Assembly: GCA_017744735.1 (NCBI GenBank)
Contig: JAGIAR010000005.1
Location: 62,001-126,000, forward strand
Reading direction: 5' to 3'
From: Novosphingobium sp.
Lineage (GTDB): Bacteria > Pseudomonadota > Alphaproteobacteria > Sphingomonadales > Sphingomonadaceae
DNA: 64,000 nucleotides
Below are positions 63,096 through 64,000 of the stretch, one piece after another; positions within the stretch are counted from its first letter, which is position 1; each line of letters begins with the position of its first letter. The translations under genes were made by a program, and so were the position numbers. The notes beneath the pieces are model-generated. The model did no database searches and was not told the DNA's origin. It saw only the letters and a list, made by a program, of their open reading frames with translations.

Positions 63096-64000
63096 TTAGC
63101 GTGTACGAAGCTCATCCAGCGTAAGCGGCCTGCCCGCCCCGCTGACTAAATCGCGGAGTGTCAGTTTGCCCGCGAGATACAGTTCAGCCCTCCGCTTACC
63201 CAGCACCTCCTCCACAAACTCAGGGGATTGGCGCTCTAGGAAGGCCTCGAATGTTGGTGCGGACGTCGGCCCGCTCGATGATGCCCGCACAGCCGGCTTC
63301 AGCTTCTCGTCGAGCCCTGTGGTGCCGAAGATGTCGTCGAGGCCCTTGGCGATCGGGGTCGCCACGCAGCGGCAGGCGAAATGCGCGGGCGGCAGTTGAA
63401 AGTCGGCGGTCGTCCCGTCGAGCTTGTCCCCGTCGAGGTTCCACGCCTGCCCGTCGAGCGCCGCGCACTGCATGCAGGTGTGGCTATCGAGCGTTGCCAG
63501 CCAGCGCAGGCCCGCGATATGCCGGCCGTTCTTGCGATACGTCTCCAGCCTGGCGCGGTTGGCGGCCGTCATCACCGCGGAATGCACCAGCGAGCGCGCA
63601 TTGCGGCGGGATGTGTCGAGGATGCCCGGCTCGTCCTCGCTGCCCACCACGCGGGCCGTGATCTGAGCTAGAGACTCGCCGTTCAGCACACCCTGCCGCA
63701 CCTGCGCCGCGAACTTGAACTGTAGGTCTTCGGCCTGCCGCGACCACCAAGCCGATGCGGGCGCGCCGTCGATGAGGATGTCTTTCGTCAGGCTGGCGAG
63801 ACGTTCGGGCGACGGGATGGTGACGCTCGGCAGGGCATCGCGCAGAACGTCGGCGGTGCGGTTGGCGACGATCAGGCTTAGTTCGTGCGTGTCGAGCAGG
63901 CCGGGGATCTGCGCATAGCTGCTGGCGATGGCCTCGTGCGCGTCGGCGATCAGCGCGTTGACCTCGCGTTTGCCCGCATCGGTCAGGTCGTTGCTCGCGA
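63096..64000 (-). CDS. Minor head protein, MuF/SPP1 gp7 type (5' end outside window)
   Basis: 301 codons are visible; the frame runs open to the right edge. The C-terminal part has the MuF hallmark WLATLDSHTCMQCAALDG ... LPPAHFACRCVATPI, with a CxxC and a CRC motif that probably bind a metal. It is bound to the portal and helps DNA packaging or ejection. The N-terminal half is helical (REVNALIADAHEAIASSYAQ). A start within the window is not required. Confidence 0.93.
   Translation of the reverse strand, partial: ASNDLTDAGKREVNALIADAHEAIASSYAQIPGLLDTHELSLIVANRTADVLRDALPSVTIPSPERLASLTKDILIDGAPASAWWSRQAEDLQFKFAAQVRQGVLNGESLAQITARVVGSEDEPGILDTSRRNARSLVHSAVMTAANRARLETYRKNGRHIAGLRWLATLDSHTCMQCAALDGQAWNLDGDKLDGTTADFQLPPAHFACRCVATPIAKGLDDIFGTTGLDEKLKPAVRASSSGPTSAPTFEAFLERQSPEFVEEVLGKRRAELYLAGKLTLRDLVSGAGRPLTLDELRTR

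Larger units (their letters stand above)
45170..64000 (-). mobile_element. Prophage, siphovirus-like, left part
   Basis: Everything from about 45.2 kb to the right edge reads as one minus-strand phage late operon in canonical order (head, connector, tail, fibre, lysis), tightly packed with ATGA/TGATG overlaps. Coat is P22-type, but the long tape measure, tail tube and frameshifted chaperones mean a long non-contractile tail. The left boundary lies between the psd start (45069) and the first phage gene (45257); no tRNA is there and no att repeat can be confirmed without the other end. Integrase, repressor, terminase and portal are outside the window. No disrupted gene was seen, so it may be intact. 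Confidence 0.93.

Overview
The window looks like a chromosomal segment of a GC-rich alphaproteobacterium of the order Sphingomonadales (Erythrobacter / Novosphingobium / Sphingomonas type), with the left part of a siphovirus-like prophage in its right third. The assignment is inferred from gene order and protein character. Signs are the rpsB-tsf-pyrH-frr-uppS-cdsA-dxr-rseP-bamA-skp-fabZ order without lpxD/lpxA (fitting the glycosphingolipid outer membrane of this order), a GTTC-N7-GTTC type LexA box, and a tRNA-His that still encodes G-1.

Layout: 1-6 kb holds aspS (cut by the edge), an rnd-oxyR pair and a large PAS-GGDEF-EAL protein. 6-10.5 kb holds a secreted hypothetical protein and a three-gene TadG/TadE-like set whose first protein is a long glycine-rich repeat protein. 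10.5-21 kb holds pgsA, an LplT-like transporter, a TPP enzyme, CsbD and EVE proteins, a membrane GGDEF-EAL protein, the coupled chain dapF-mtaB-ftsY-yciB, and a PuuD-like membrane protein. 21-25 kb holds a CLC-F fluoride exporter preceded by a fluoride riboswitch, and kup. 24.9-29.9 kb is a complete cytochrome c maturation operon (ccmC-D-E-F-G-H-I) with tRNA-His just upstream. 30-31 kb has a 2OG-Fe(II) oxygenase and rpmE.

31.4-43 kb is the translation / isoprenoid / phospholipid / outer-membrane assembly block, all on the minus strand. Between rpsB and the pssA-psd pair lies an 84-codon gene for a small membrane protein, read from a promoter that carries a LexA (SOS) operator.

From about 45.2 kb to the right edge everything is prophage on the minus strand. 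Read in transcription order (right to left) it has a MuF-type minor head protein, scaffold, P22-type coat, two small proteins, a BNR-repeat neuraminidase-like protein in the head module, connector/neck proteins, tail terminator, tail tube, a NUMOD4-HNH homing endonuclease, tail chaperones with a -1 slippery site, tape measure, a compact tail tip and fibres, a 30-aa proline-rich microprotein, small membrane proteins, holin, SAR endolysin, and nested Rz/Rz1 spanins. Integrase, repressor, terminase and portal must lie beyond the right edge.

The observations most worth following up are the SOS-controlled small membrane protein, the riboswitch/CLC-F pair, the glycine-rich TadG-like protein, the BNR protein in the head operon, the frameshift site, and several unexplained palindromic intergenic structures.
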